A stretch of 54,642 nt of DNA from a virus (IMGVR_UViG_3300024507_000127:1-54642), one strand, 5' to 3'. Counted from the stretch's first letter, positions 16,025-25,072 are shown. Program-made: numbers and translations. Notes: a model not told the origin generated them from the letters alone.

Positions 16025-17054
16025 ATTTTAATATATCAATATATTTATCTTTAAGTTTTTCAGTAGAAAAGTTATTCATAGCAATTTCAAAAGCATGTTC
16101 TTTATCTTTGTATCTACTTCTTTGATTCATAAATTTATCAACCATCTTGCCCAAATGTTTTGGATCTGCAGAATACACATCAAGCATCATTCTAGTTTTT
16201 AATGTTCCAGTTTTTTCAGAATTAGCAAGCCACTCCTTTGGTAAAACATAGTTATTAGGAGATATATTAGTCATAAACACTGGCAAACCACTCATTAATG
16301 CCTCATTCATTGGCAGGCATAAGCCTGCATATCTTCTTGGCATAATTACTAAATCAAATCCTTTATAAAGATTTTCTCTAACTGGTTCATCACTATGATC
16401 CACCTTAATCCTAGAATCTTTGGTAGAAATATTAATATGTGTTTGGGTTTTGATAACAAGTTCGTAATCTGTTTTTGAGTATCTTAACATTTCCAGCACT
16501 GAATGAGTGCCGTTTCTATCTTCAGATGCAGCCTTTCCACCTACATGTAGTACTCTAAAATGATCTTTAGACATGTTTTCTTTTCTTACCTCATTAAATT
16601 TTGTGTGATCAATTGGTGGCGGTAAATGCAAAACTTTTGCTTTATCTGAAAATAACTCCTGCATATGATCAAAATACCACATGCTAGGACCAAGCAAAAT
16701 ATCTGGTACAGATATTCTAGGATTAACAACCATATCTAAAAACTCATAATTATATTGCAATACTGTTTTAACGCCCATCTTTCTAGCAATATCTACAAAC
16801 TGATTATTATAAAATGTTTCACAGGTTAAAACAACATCAAGCCCTTTTAGAAATGCAGATATATCTCCAGCCTTTGGAAAACCCCTTACAGGATAAATAT
16901 TATATTTATCATACCACTCTGGGTGCTGTTTATTTTTATTAAAAGAATGAGAGTTGATAAGCATAACCTTTGTAGGATTTAGCATATAAGTTAATTCTCT
17001 TGTTTGATTCCCAAGACCAGTATTATCTGATCTTACAATTATTCCTAGGTTCAC
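16023..17054 (-). CDS. Glycosyltransferase, GT-B fold (GT4-like)
   Basis: Encodes 343 residues. Start I-I-V-R-S-D-N-T-G-L-G-N-Q is a GT-B glycine loop; the C-terminal half has V-L-H-V-G-G, a donor-site D-L-V-I-M-P-R and N-E-A-L-M-S-G-L-P-V, typical of retaining GT4 enzymes. Last gene of the minus-strand cluster; overlaps its neighbour by four bases. Substrate unknown. Confidence 0.8.
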   Translation of the reverse strand: MNLGIIVRSDNTGLGNQTRELTYMLNPTKVMLINSHSFNKNKQHPEWYDKYNIYPVRGFPKAGDISAFLKGLDVVLTCETFYNNQFVDIARKMGVKTVLQYNYEFLDMVVNPRISVPDILLGPSMWYFDHMQELFSDKAKVLHLPPPIDHTKFNEVRKENMSKDHFRVLHVGGKAASEDRNGTHSVLEMLRYSKTDYELVIKTQTHINISTKDSRIKVDHSDEPVRENLYKGFDLVIMPRRYAGLCLPMNEALMSGLPVFMTNISPNNYVLPKEWLANSEKTGTLKTRMMLDVYSADPKHLGKMVDKFMNQRSRYKDKEHAFEIAMNNFSTEKLKDKYIDILK

Positions 17055-17782
17055 TCTTTATATCCCCAGACTTCATCATCTGCAGTAAATTTTCTTGTTC
17101 CCTCACGTCCGTCTAAATGATAAGATCTTTTTATGTTACCTTCAGGATGATAGATCCATAGTTTATGTTTCCACCATGGGTCGTCTTGAACTTTTCCATG
17201 AAATCTATCTTCAATAAAAGTTTTTTCATCAGAGAAGGGTAGAACTATTTCTCTATAATATTTTGCTAAACTAAGATGTGGTCTTTGGCTCCATTGATTT
17301 GTTTTCATAAAACCGTTTTCAATACCAAACATTAAATGTTCGTGTTCTTTAGGAATGGATGCTTCAAAATGAAACCTAATAGTATTGGCACTATTGTATT
17401 CCATCATGTCTAAACATTTCTGCCAATCAATTGGCTGATCTGATGTAAGCGGTGCATCTCCCTCAACATATAAAAGTGCTGAAGTGTTCACCATATCAAT
17501 AGTTCTTTTCATCATTGTAGTCTGATGACAATGTTCGTCAAATATTACTGGTAAAACATTTTTCCATTCATGTATGCATTTCCAAAGTACACGATTTTTA
17601 AACTCATTGTAATCTTCTTTGCGGCTTGCTCTTTCTTCTCTAAGCCCATCAATTTGAAGGATAACCTCATTCTCTGGCAAATGGGTACGAATAGAAGCAA
17701 GTGTTTCATCAAGTATGCGGGTATCTGGATGACTTGGCAATACAGAGGTAACAAGTATAGCCGTAATATCACTCTTGTTCAT
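17051..17782 (-). CDS. Glycosyltransferase, GT-A fold (GT2-like)
   Basis: Encodes 243 residues: an N-terminal I-T-A-I-L-V-T-S Rossmann strand, D-E-T-L-A-S-I-R, a Y-V-E-G-D-A-P (DXD-equivalent) and later F-I-E-D-R-F-H. Together with its neighbours it should assemble or modify a glycan. Overlaps both neighbours. Confidence 0.7.
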   Translation of the reverse strand: MNKSDITAILVTSVLPSHPDTRILDETLASIRTHLPENEVILQIDGLREERASRKEDYNEFKNRVLWKCIHEWKNVLPVIFDEHCHQTTMMKRTIDMVNTSALLYVEGDAPLTSDQPIDWQKCLDMMEYNSANTIRFHFEASIPKEHEHLMFGIENGFMKTNQWSQRPHLSLAKYYREIVLPFSDEKTFIEDRFHGKVQDDPWWKHKLWIYHPEGNIKRSYHLDGREGTRKFTADDEVWGYKE

Positions 17783-18629
17783 GAAGTTGCCTCATAACCT
17801 TAAAACCAAAATCTCTTTTATATTTTAACCACCAACAAACTACTTGATGCATATTATTAGGATAGTTAGAAATAAGATCTGGTAGAAGTTCATTTAATTC
17901 ATTCCAATTATCTACTATTGGAAAAGGTAGATCTTTAGGATAAATATATTTAAAATAACTATCAACTTCTCCTTGAGAGTTTCTTCCATCTCCAACAGGC
18001 ATACATAACATTTCTATAGCCTCAAAAAATCTAAAAGAATCAACTACTACAGCACCCGCTGGCGCAGGGGCTATCTTTGCCTTTGAGAGCGTCTTATAGT
18101 ATTCCTTTGGTGTATCACCCTGTGCAAAGCCTTTTGTGGGCTTATAAAGGGCATTTGGAAGGGTTTGCATGACCTCTCCTAGTTGCTTTCTACGTTGATG
18201 TGTAACCTGTCCACCAAAATAAACGTCATAATCTTTGCTAGGATAATCTGGCTTTTCAGCCTTTAAATGCTGTGGAACACCAATAAAAAACTTTTGATAT
18301 TTTTCATGTTTTTTGTGGGGGTATTGAACCCATATCTTAATATTAGGATGACTAATAAGATCTACATTAAATGTAGCAGACTCGTCTCCAGTAATAAATA
18401 ATACTACTCTATCAAGATTACTAAGTTCCTTATTAATTAGTTCTTCTTTACCCGCATTACCTTGACCAGGAATTACTACAAATGCTCTTTCATCTTTTGG
18501 TATATTTTTTACAACTAATTGATCAATGTGATGACGTTCAAAAGTTTCTTTAAGCAAACCGTAATCCCATTTACCATCAGCAGCATCTAAAGGATCAATA
18601 GAAAATATATATGCTTTAGGCTGGTTCAT
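17769..18629 (-). CDS. Exostosin/GT47-like glycosyltransferase
   Basis: Encodes 286 residues from ATG 18629 (an earlier ATG at 18647 overlaps the upstream gene further). The exostosin-type donor motif A-P-A-P-A-G-A-V-V-V-D-S-F-R-F-F-E-A-I-E lies at about 200, followed by C-M-P-V. The family usually transfers glucuronic acid, xylose or galactose; here the sugar cannot be read. Confidence 0.65.
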   Translation of the reverse strand: MNQPKAYIFSIDPLDAADGKWDYGLLKETFERHHIDQLVVKNIPKDERAFVVIPGQGNAGKEELINKELSNLDRVVLFITGDESATFNVDLISHPNIKIWVQYPHKKHEKYQKFFIGVPQHLKAEKPDYPSKDYDVYFGGQVTHQRRKQLGEVMQTLPNALYKPTKGFAQGDTPKEYYKTLSKAKIAPAPAGAVVVDSFRFFEAIEMLCMPVGDGRNSQGEVDSYFKYIYPKDLPFPIVDNWNELNELLPDLISNYPNNMHQVVCWWLKYKRDFGFKVMRQLHEQE

Positions 18630-19329
18630 AATAAAAATGAACCTCATGTTGATAATCTAAAAGATATTCTTTATATCCAATGCCTTTAATAAACTGTCTT
18701 AAATCATATAGATATTCTTTCCAATACATCATCATAAATTCTGGATGACCAGATAACCAAATTTTTGGTCTAAATTCTCTCATTGTTTTTTCTGCACCAC
18801 CAAGAACACGCCATTCACTTCCCTCAACATCAAGAGAGATTACTGTTGGTGGCTTTAATCCTTTTTCATAAACAAGAGTATCAATTTTAGTTTGTCCATA
18901 TTTATCTGCTTCATACTGAAGTTCTTTAAATCCATGCGCTGCCTCAATAGGAGAATCAGCCTCTGGTGGAAACTCGCTGTAATAAATTCTTGCTAACTTA
19001 TTATCTTTATCTGATGCAAATCCAGGAATACAGGCAAGTGGCATTTTTAAATTATTAGCACTCCAAAGTAATGGAAAGTGTGACCAAACTTTTGGGTTAG
19101 GCTCAAATAAAACAACCTCAGCACCCCACATCTGACATAATGCTGGCATCTCTCCTTCTTCAGCACCAACATAGTAAACAACATCGTTTTCACCAATATT
19201 TTCATGCATAGACTTTAATCTTGGTTTCTCCCAACCTTGTGGTTGATACCAGTCTGGTCTATCTGCCCTATGCTTTGGTAATGTTATTTCAAACTCTCCG
19301 TTTATAACGGCTTTAACCATCTCTGTCAT
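18616..19329 (-). CDS. FkbM-family methyltransferase
   Basis: Encodes 237 residues from ATG 19329, which overlaps the previous stop (ATGA). SAM-binding Y-Y-V-G-A-E-E-G-E and the FkbM-type I-S-L-D-V-E-G-S-E-W … L-G-G-A-E-K-T-M are visible. FkbM enzymes O-methylate sugars or polyketides, fitting a glycan-modification operon. Confidence 0.8.
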   Translation of the reverse strand: MTEMVKAVINGEFEITLPKHRADRPDWYQPQGWEKPRLKSMHENIGENDVVYYVGAEEGEMPALCQMWGAEVVLFEPNPKVWSHFPLLWSANNLKMPLACIPGFASDKDNKLARIYYSEFPPEADSPIEAAHGFKELQYEADKYGQTKIDTLVYEKGLKPPTVISLDVEGSEWRVLGGAEKTMREFRPKIWLSGHPEFMMMYWKEYLYDLRQFIKGIGYKEYLLDYQHEVHFYYEPA

Positions 19330-20279
19330 AGGTTTAACTCCCTTATTATTGTTGCCCATCTATGAACATATGTATGTTCTTTTTTAGTTCTTTCATGTCC
19401 AGCGACCCTTATCTTTTCACGTTCTTCATCATGCTCAAGATAATAATCTATTTTGTTTTTTAGATCTTTAAAGTTACCATGTTCATAAAAAACAATTTCT
19501 TCTTTATCTACAAATAAATCTCTTAGTCCTTTAATATCAGGGTAGATTGTGAACCCACCACGACCAGTACTTTCAAATAGTCTATCACTTGTATAATACG
19601 GATAGTCAAAATTTAAATTTAAACTATCTCCAATTGCAATCTTACTTTTAGCATAAATCCTATTTAACTTTTCTCCACGCACAGTTCCAGTATCGCCATC
19701 TCCACCAACATGTAAAAATCTTTTGCCATAGGTTTGTCTTAGATAGTCAATTAACATTGGGCGATATGGATATTCTGGGTGATAACCCTTACTTCCAACA
19801 AATATAATGTCATGCTCGTAACCATTTCCATAAGAACTATCTAAATAACACTCTTCTCCATATACCCCAGCAGGAAGGTAGTGTCCTTTTACTGATGTAT
19901 TATCATTAAACCAATCAGCCATAAGTTTATCTACAGTAAAGAAGTGACCAATTGTTCTATAAAAATTATCATTTTCTAAATCTTTTTGTCGTTTTAGTCC
20001 AAACCAAAGATCAAGATGATAGGTCATTGTTGGTATGCCAGCCTTCTTTAATTCAGTTAAAACTACATCCATAGAAGGTGATCCTGGAGTCTTCCAGCCA
20101 TGAGTATGAACCCATACAAATAAATCGCTTTGTAATGCTTCAGCAAGAATAACATTGCTCTTAGCCTTTTGCTCCTGCATTTTAACGACGGTATGCCCAA
20201 GAGCCTCTAATGATTTAGCATGATGCGTTTCACTACTGTAGTCAACACTAAAGTTACCTAAGAATACAATTTTAGCCAA
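19326..20279 (-). CDS. CgeB/GT1-like glycosyltransferase
   Basis: Encodes 317 residues. N-terminal I-V-F-L-G-N-F and H-A-K-S-L-E-A-L-G-H-T-V, central D-I-I-F-V-G-S-K, and C-terminal S-D-R-L-F-E-S-T-G-R-G-G-F match the CgeB-like GT-B group. Probably glycosylates a virion or wall component. Confidence 0.75.
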   Translation of the reverse strand: MAKIVFLGNFSVDYSSETHHAKSLEALGHTVVKMQEQKAKSNVILAEALQSDLFVWVHTHGWKTPGSPSMDVVLTELKKAGIPTMTYHLDLWFGLKRQKDLENDNFYRTIGHFFTVDKLMADWFNDNTSVKGHYLPAGVYGEECYLDSSYGNGYEHDIIFVGSKGYHPEYPYRPMLIDYLRQTYGKRFLHVGGDGDTGTVRGEKLNRIYAKSKIAIGDSLNLNFDYPYYTSDRLFESTGRGGFTIYPDIKGLRDLFVDKEEIVFYEHGNFKDLKNKIDYYLEHDEEREKIRVAGHERTKKEHTYVHRWATIIRELNL

Positions 20280-20310
20280 TATTACCCCTTTTATATAATT
20301 ATAGCATCAA

Positions 20311-21234
20311 CTATATGAACAACTTAATAGTTCTAGTACCTAATGGATTTATAGTAAGCCTACAGTTTTTAATCCAATGATCGCTTCTATCTCTTTTGTG
20401 TACTGCCATAAGCACTGGCTCATATCCGTAAACAGGTATCTCTCCATTCTTAATAGTATAGTGAGATCCAACCAATTCACAGTATTCATTCTTAAATATA
20501 AGTTGTAAATCTCCTTGCATTACAGCCTCAACATTGTTTCTACCAAGCACTTGACCAAAATCATTACCAAATACGGCAAGATGTTTTAGTCTTTGATCTG
20601 ATATTTTTCTTGCTACTGTTGACGCTGGTGGAAGACTGTCATTAAAATTTTCTTTCAAAACAGAAATAAAATCTTGAGTCTCAGGATGTAAAAATATTTC
20701 TTCTTGAAATCTTTTTGATGTACCAGACCACTGTTGGAAGTCTCTAGGGCTTATACCATCTTTATGTGATACAAAACCTACTTCTTTACCATCTAAGTCT
20801 ATGAAACAAAAATCAGCCTTGGATTTATCTTCTAAAGATTTTATTGACCTTACATTATATATATTATCTATAATTTTAATTGGCACATATTCTAAGCCAC
20901 TTTCATTTTTAATACTATCCATTAAACATGCAATATTAAATATCTGTTCATCTTGTTTTGCTGTTGTATTTTGTGTTCTAGTAGAAAAATCTGAGTCTTT
21001 ATAAAGCATACTTAATGGAACTAAATCATTAGTTTCAGTTGGTAATTGTATTGATCTACCAACTTTATAATTATTTAAATCGTCAACTGATAAAATATTT
21101 TCTAAAATAGATTTATTTAACTTAACAAGTATATCTGTATTAACAAGATAAAACCCTTGACCAATGCCTATTCTATAGACAAAGGTCTGAAAGTTATTGC
21201 GCTTAGACAATTCTTTAATTGATAAGTGTGCCAC
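20311..21234 (-). CDS. Phage protein with SHKDG/FQQW motif, possible nuclease fold
   Basis: Encodes 307 residues, GTG start only one base after the tRNA-Thr. The centre carries A-D-F-C-F-I-D-L-D-G-K … S-H-K-D-G … F-Q-Q-W-S-G, which recalls restriction-endonuclease-like phage proteins (acidic strand followed by a Lys), but I cannot confirm PD-(D/E)xK. The only ribosome site, AGGAGG, is the 3' acceptor strand of the tRNA. Confidence 0.6.
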   Translation of the reverse strand: MAHLSIKELSKRNNFQTFVYRIGIGQGFYLVNTDILVKLNKSILENILSVDDLNNYKVGRSIQLPTETNDLVPLSMLYKDSDFSTRTQNTTAKQDEQIFNIACLMDSIKNESGLEYVPIKIIDNIYNVRSIKSLEDKSKADFCFIDLDGKEVGFVSHKDGISPRDFQQWSGTSKRFQEEIFLHPETQDFISVLKENFNDSLPPASTVARKISDQRLKHLAVFGNDFGQVLGRNNVEAVMQGDLQLIFKNEYCELVGSHYTIKNGEIPVYGYEPVLMAVHKRDRSDHWIKNCRLTINPLGTRTIKLFI

Positions 21235-21235
21235 G

Positions 21236-21307
21236 AGCCTCCTGTAGGATTTGAACCTACGACAACCCGCTTACAAGGCGGGTACTCTACCCCTGAGTTA
21301 AGGAGGC
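21236..21307 (-). tRNA. tRNA-Thr(TGT)
   Basis: 72 bases forming a full cloverleaf: acceptor GCCTCCT with AGGAGGC, anticodon stem CCCGC/GCGGG, anticodon TGT, T-loop GTTCAAATC. No encoded CCA. The next gene starts two bases further on, using the acceptor strand as ribosome site. Confidence 0.95.
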
Positions 21308-21432
21308 AAATGCCAGCCACAAAGTCTCCGCTGGCTGTTATTACCTAGTGGGGTAGCAGAGCAATCTCCTTCGGTCTGAACACCTTCGTATGATGCGCCC
21401 ACGAACTCAGTTTCAGTAATAACGATCTCCAT
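21298..21432 (-). CDS. Possible 44-residue protein between tRNAs
   Basis: An open frame from ATG 21432 ends with a TAA inside the tRNA-Thr gene. It encodes an acidic start (M-E-I-V-I-T-E-T-E-F) and a Gln/Arg-rich end. No clear ribosome site, and the 3' part folds as a six-pair hairpin (GCCAGC/GCTGGC), so it may instead be a tRNA spacer. Confidence 0.35.
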   Translation of the reverse strand: MEIVITETEFVGASYEGVQTEGDCSATPLGNNSQRRLCGWHLPP

Positions 21433-21457
21433 AACATTGTTCAGATGTTATTTCGAG

Positions 21458-21529
21458 TATCTCCAGAGAGAATTGAACTCTCGTTTACACCGTGAAAGGG
21501 TGTTGTCCTAACCACTAGACGATGGAGAC
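21458..21529 (-). tRNA. tRNA-Glu(TTC)
   Basis: 72 bases; acceptor GTCTCCA with TGGAGAT (one G-U), anticodon stem ACACC/GGTGT, loop CTTTCAC giving anticodon TTC, T-loop GTTCAATTC. No encoded CCA. Confidence 0.95.
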
Positions 21530-21533
21530 TTAG

Positions 21534-21607
21534 CGATCCGTATGAGACTTGAACTCACGACCTCCACCGTGACAGGGTGGCGTTCTAACCAACTGAACTA
21601 ACGGACC
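21534..21607 (-). tRNA. tRNA-Asp(GTC)
   Basis: 74 bases; acceptor GGTCCGT with ACGGATC, anticodon stem CCACC/GGTGG, loop CTGTCAC giving GTC, discriminator G, no encoded CCA. Confidence 0.95.
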
Positions 21608-21608
21608 T

Positions 21609-21682
21609 TGGAGCGAATAGCGAGAATCGAACTCGCACATTAACCTTGGCAAGGTTACGCACTACCACTATGCAATATTCGC
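21609..21682 (-). tRNA. tRNA-Gly(GCC)
   Basis: Acceptor GCGAATA with TATTCGC, anticodon stem TAACC/GGTTA, loop TTGCCAA giving GCC. The discriminator T is followed by an encoded CCA (21609-21611), unlike three of the other tRNAs here. Confidence 0.95.
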
Positions 21683-21683
21683 T

Positions 21684-21759
21684 TGGCTGGTCTGGTAGGA
21701 CTCGAACCTACGACCCAGGCATTAACAGTGCCTTGTTCTGCCAACTGAACTACAGACCA
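21684..21759 (-). tRNA. tRNA-Asn(GTT)
   Basis: Acceptor TGGTCTG with CAGACCA, anticodon stem AGGCA/TGCCT, loop CTGTTAA giving GTT; discriminator G and an encoded CCA (21684-21686). It starts immediately after the carbamoyltransferase stop at 21760. Confidence 0.95.
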
Positions 21760-23289
21760 TTATTTATTTAATATTGTATTTCCAATTATCATACAGTCTA
21801 TCATAGAAAACTCAAACAAGTCAATAGCATTCTCAGGATATCCTGCAATTGGTTTTCCATTAATGTTTAAACTAGTATTCAGAATTAATGCATGTCCAGT
21901 CAACTTATAAAATTCTTCAATTAGTTTTCTGTATGCAGATCCATCATTTTCTACCGTTTGAGTTCTACAAGTGCCATCAACGTGAGTAATTGCTGGGAAC
22001 GTATCAACCTTAAAGTCATTAGTAAATAGCATGTGTGGATCTTTTATATCATATTTAAAATAATCTAGTACATGCTCAGATAAAACAGATGCTCCAAATG
22101 GTCTATAGTTTTCTCGTTTTTTAACAGAATTAATAATTTCTTTTCCAAGCGGTATAGCAGGATTCATTAATATAGACCTATGACCCAACGCTCTAGGACC
22201 AACTTCCCCATGTCCCTGATACCAACCTACAATCTTATTTTCTGCCAACATTTTGGCTGCATACTTAATTGTTTCATCTGTAGGCTCTGTGCTTGGAGCA
22301 TAATCATTTTGACAATATGGAAAGTTTTCAAGTTTAAACTCAGGAAGATCGTGATATTTTCTTAACCATTCAATTGCACCTAAACTACATCCTTCATCAC
22401 TAGAATGTGGTGGAATAATTATATTAGGAAAATTATGAATTAGTTTTGTATTCCATACAACATTTTGTGCTACTCCTCCAGAGTACGAAACACTTTCTTC
22501 TTTATTAATATACTTACTAAATAGTTCTACTAAAAGATCCCCAACTCTTTCATGCACAGTTCTAATCCAGTCAAGAGGGGTAAGATTAGTTAACAATGGA
22601 TCTTTCATGTAGTTATTCCATCTAGTCAAGTCAAATATGGCATTAGCATTATCAATTCCAAACTCATTAATTTCTTTTAAGTATTGGTCATGAACCCTTC
22701 CGTATGACTGTAAGCCCATAACTTTGCCAGCATTGTCAAGCGAACTCACTTTGTTTACACCAAGCCACATAGCAGCATTGTTCATATGAAACCCAATTGA
22801 TCCAGCGTCAGCCTCATATACACTCTTTATAACAACATTATTTTCAAAAATTGTACATGTTTTATTATTTCCCATGCCATCTATAACAACTCTAACTCTT
22901 GGAGAATTATTCTTATCTTCTAGCATCCATGTGGATAAGGCGTGAGAATAATGATGGCTTATATGCCATGCATTTTTTATACCAAAAGATTCAAAAGGAT
23001 TGTATTTTTTTGGTATTCTATAAAATAACACTTCTGGTCTTGTTAAATCAAACTCTGGGTCTATGTTTTGAAAAAAGGTAGCATAGTCATAATCAATAAC
23101 AATATCATCTATTTCATCTAATTTAAAGTTCCATAGTTCTTGAACATCTTTAAATATTTCCCATCTATTTTCATATTCAAAGTGTTTAATTTGTTTTGTT
23201 CTTTCAAATTTATGATAGTGTAGTTTTTCTCCATCAAAATATGCTGCATTATGATCGTGATGTTGCATACCTATTGCCAATAGTTTCAT
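21760..23289 (-). CDS. Carbamoyltransferase (NodU/TobZ type)
   Basis: Encodes 509 residues. The N-terminal ASKHA/Kae1-like half has G-M-Q-H-H-D-H-N-A-A-Y, H-H-Y-S-H-A, V-I-D-G-M-G and S-G-G-V-A-Q-N; the C-terminal YrdC-like half has V-G-W-Y-Q-G-H-G-E-V-G-P-R-A-L-G-H-R-S. These enzymes O-carbamoylate sugars or aminoglycosides with carbamoyl phosphate and ATP. In this operon the natural target would be a phage-made glycan, or possibly a modified base. Confidence 0.88.
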   Translation of the reverse strand: MKLLAIGMQHHDHNAAYFDGEKLHYHKFERTKQIKHFEYENRWEIFKDVQELWNFKLDEIDDIVIDYDYATFFQNIDPEFDLTRPEVLFYRIPKKYNPFESFGIKNAWHISHHYSHALSTWMLEDKNNSPRVRVVIDGMGNNKTCTIFENNVVIKSVYEADAGSIGFHMNNAAMWLGVNKVSSLDNAGKVMGLQSYGRVHDQYLKEINEFGIDNANAIFDLTRWNNYMKDPLLTNLTPLDWIRTVHERVGDLLVELFSKYINKEESVSYSGGVAQNVVWNTKLIHNFPNIIIPPHSSDEGCSLGAIEWLRKYHDLPEFKLENFPYCQNDYAPSTEPTDETIKYAAKMLAENKIVGWYQGHGEVGPRALGHRSILMNPAIPLGKEIINSVKKRENYRPFGASVLSEHVLDYFKYDIKDPHMLFTNDFKVDTFPAITHVDGTCRTQTVENDGSAYRKLIEEFYKLTGHALILNTSLNINGKPIAGYPENAIDLFEFSMIDCMIIGNTILNK

Positions 23290-23543
23290 TTCTTTTTATC
23301 CATTCTGCTTTTTATTAAATTAATTGCAACATCTATTCCTTCAGAATATGCTTCAACATCATCTTTCATCCAAAGAAGATTGCCATCTTTATCAAAACTT
23401 GACCCACGATAAATCTGATATTCAACTTTGGTTACTTCAAGTAGTTCTAAAAGTTGTTTGCGTTCAAAAGCAACAGCCTTTTTACAGCCATTGCATGGAC
23501 AAGCCCAATCACCTCTTTGTGGAGTTTGATTTGGATCAGCCAT
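23286..23543 (-). CDS. 85-residue Cys-motif protein, unknown
   Basis: Starts M-A-D-P-N-Q-T and carries C-P-C-N-G-C near residue 15 followed by long helices. Overlaps the carbamoyltransferase and the upstream glycosyltransferase by a few bases, so it is in the same operon. Not recognised. Confidence 0.6.
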   Translation of the reverse strand: MADPNQTPQRGDWACPCNGCKKAVAFERKQLLELLEVTKVEYQIYRGSSFDKDGNLLWMKDDVEAYSEGIDVAINLIKSRMDKKK

Positions 23544-24261
23544 TTTCGGGCTTCTTAATCTTTCCGCTAGTCATAGCATCCCAATATATGTTGTAATAGT
23601 TTTTATCAAATGAAAATGTTTTCATATGCTGAACAGTTGCACCAGTATGTGCGTACAATTGGAATCCTGCTTTCTTAAGATTGCGACAGAATGAAACATC
23701 TTCACTAACAAACTTATTAGCAGCCTGTTGGTTTTCTCCAAACACAGAAATATCACCAGCAACAGCCTTTACTGGATCAATAATTGAGCGGTGCATTAGC
23801 ATAAGTCCAAACCCAGCCACATCTACTGGAACAACCTGATTTTCTGGCAAAGGATGTAAAACTTGTGTTTGATAAATATCACCTGTTTCTAAATACAACG
23901 CTGGCATTGGTCTCATAAGAGTTTGTTCGTTTTCTGCAGAAACAAAATATGTCCCCGTTACAACTGGCTTAGTCTTTTTATCTGCAACTTCCCAAAGCAT
24001 TTTTACAACTTGTGGGGTAATGATAATATCAGAATCAACCCATAACAACCATTCACTATCAGATAGGTCTGCCCAAAAATCCCATAAAGATTGTCTTTGA
24101 CGTGCAATCTGATTACCATTAACACGAATAGTGTTAATAATATTTAATCCAAATTCTTTTCCTTGAATGACAGTATTAACAATACCGCTTGCAAAACGTC
24201 CTTCTACAACTCCGTTATCGCACCATCCAATTGTTATTCTTTCTTTTACGCTGTGTGGCAT
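23536..24261 (-). CDS. Glycosyltransferase, GT-A fold
   Basis: Encodes 241 residues from ATG 24261, set by GGAG six bases upstream. L-L-W-V-D-S-D-I carries the DXD motif (about 90), followed by V-T-G-T-Y and S-E-D-V-S-F-C with the catalytic acid region. Typical small GT2-like enzyme. Adjacent to family copy 2. Confidence 0.75.
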   Translation of the reverse strand: MPHSVKERITIGWCDNGVVEGRFASGIVNTVIQGKEFGLNIINTIRVNGNQIARQRQSLWDFWADLSDSEWLLWVDSDIIITPQVVKMLWEVADKKTKPVVTGTYFVSAENEQTLMRPMPALYLETGDIYQTQVLHPLPENQVVPVDVAGFGLMLMHRSIIDPVKAVAGDISVFGENQQAANKFVSEDVSFCRNLKKAGFQLYAHTGATVQHMKTFSFDKNYYNIYWDAMTSGKIKKPENG

Positions 24262-24269
24262 ATTATCTC

Positions 24270-24962
24270 CTATAGATATTCTTTCTTTTTCCAAATTTTA
24301 TCTCTGTAATAATTAAAAAACTTTCTTTGTGATGAAATTTTTTGATCATTAGCAATTTTGAGAAGTTCTTCATTTCTTTCTGCTTTCCAAGTTTCTCTTT
24401 TGAATGGAATAATCTGAAATAAAGGAGTTCCTATTTCAATGATACCACTAAAGTCCTTTTTAAGCAAAAACGGTACATTACCAGAAGTCATAATATCATC
24501 GGCATCTACAATTCCTGTAAGTGTAACAAAGGGCAAGTCATGCCTATTAAATGGGTGAGTTACAATAGCACTGTAACCATCTGGTAATTTAAAGCAGTAT
24601 GGAGACTGCCATGCAAAACTATCATCAGTAAACTCATCTGTTGTAGTTAAAAAATGTTTATTTTTACCACGGTATAAAATAGGATCTGGTCCGATTGTCC
24701 ATCTAAAATTATGATTACCAGTATCACCAAGATTACAATAAACGTCTGACCATAGTGTAACGGTATAACCAGTGTTCATTGCATCTAAAAATGGTACACA
24801 TGATTTGACATTTTTAAATGGCTCTATGCCATCATTAAAGACTATATTCTTTTTGTTAAAAGTTGGTATATCTTTATACCATGTGGGTATAGAGTTTTTA
24901 GAAGGTTTTATATCTGGAATTGCTGTACCATCTGCAGCAAACTCAATGATTCTTTGTTTCAT
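24270..24962 (-). CDS. Four-copy phage family, copy 2
   Basis: Encodes 230 residues with the shared marks: I-P-T-W-Y-K-D-I-P, K-S-C-V-P-F-L-D-A, G-Y-T-V-T-L-W-S-D, L-P-D-G-Y-S-A-I-V-T-H-P-F-N-R-H-D-L-P-F, G-I-V-D-A-D-D, F-S-G-I-I-x-I-G-T-P and Q-I-I-P-F-K-R-E-T-W. It lies directly upstream of a glycosyltransferase, as copy 1 does. Function not recognised. Confidence 0.75.
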   Translation of the reverse strand: MKQRIIEFAADGTAIPDIKPSKNSIPTWYKDIPTFNKKNIVFNDGIEPFKNVKSCVPFLDAMNTGYTVTLWSDVYCNLGDTGNHNFRWTIGPDPILYRGKNKHFLTTTDEFTDDSFAWQSPYCFKLPDGYSAIVTHPFNRHDLPFVTLTGIVDADDIMTSGNVPFLLKKDFSGIIEIGTPLFQIIPFKRETWKAERNEELLKIANDQKISSQRKFFNYYRDKIWKKKEYL

Positions 24963-25072
24963 TTATGATCAGCCTTTTTATGGCGGTATAAAGATTGATG
25001 AGCAAAAATACCCCAACGAACTTCTATAGTTTTATTGCATAAATCACAAATAACTACTCTACCCTTTTCCAT
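24959..25072 (-). CDS. 37-residue C2H2-like zinc finger
   Basis: Single small domain with C-D-L-C near residue 9 and two histidines near the C-terminus (S-L-Y-R-H … A-D-H). ATGA overlap with family copy 2. Classical-looking C2H2 fingers are uncommon in phages; DNA binding is plausible. Confidence 0.6.
   Translation of the reverse strand: MEKGRVVICDLCNKTIEVRWGIFAHQSLYRHKKADHK

Noticed and set aside
20311-21234. Firm assignment as a restriction endonuclease
   Set aside because: Only a suggestive D-x-D … S-H-K stretch is seen; the catalytic set cannot be verified by eye.
21236-21759. tRNA array as an integration site
   Set aside because: tRNAs are complete, phage genes continue on both sides and no integrase is seen.
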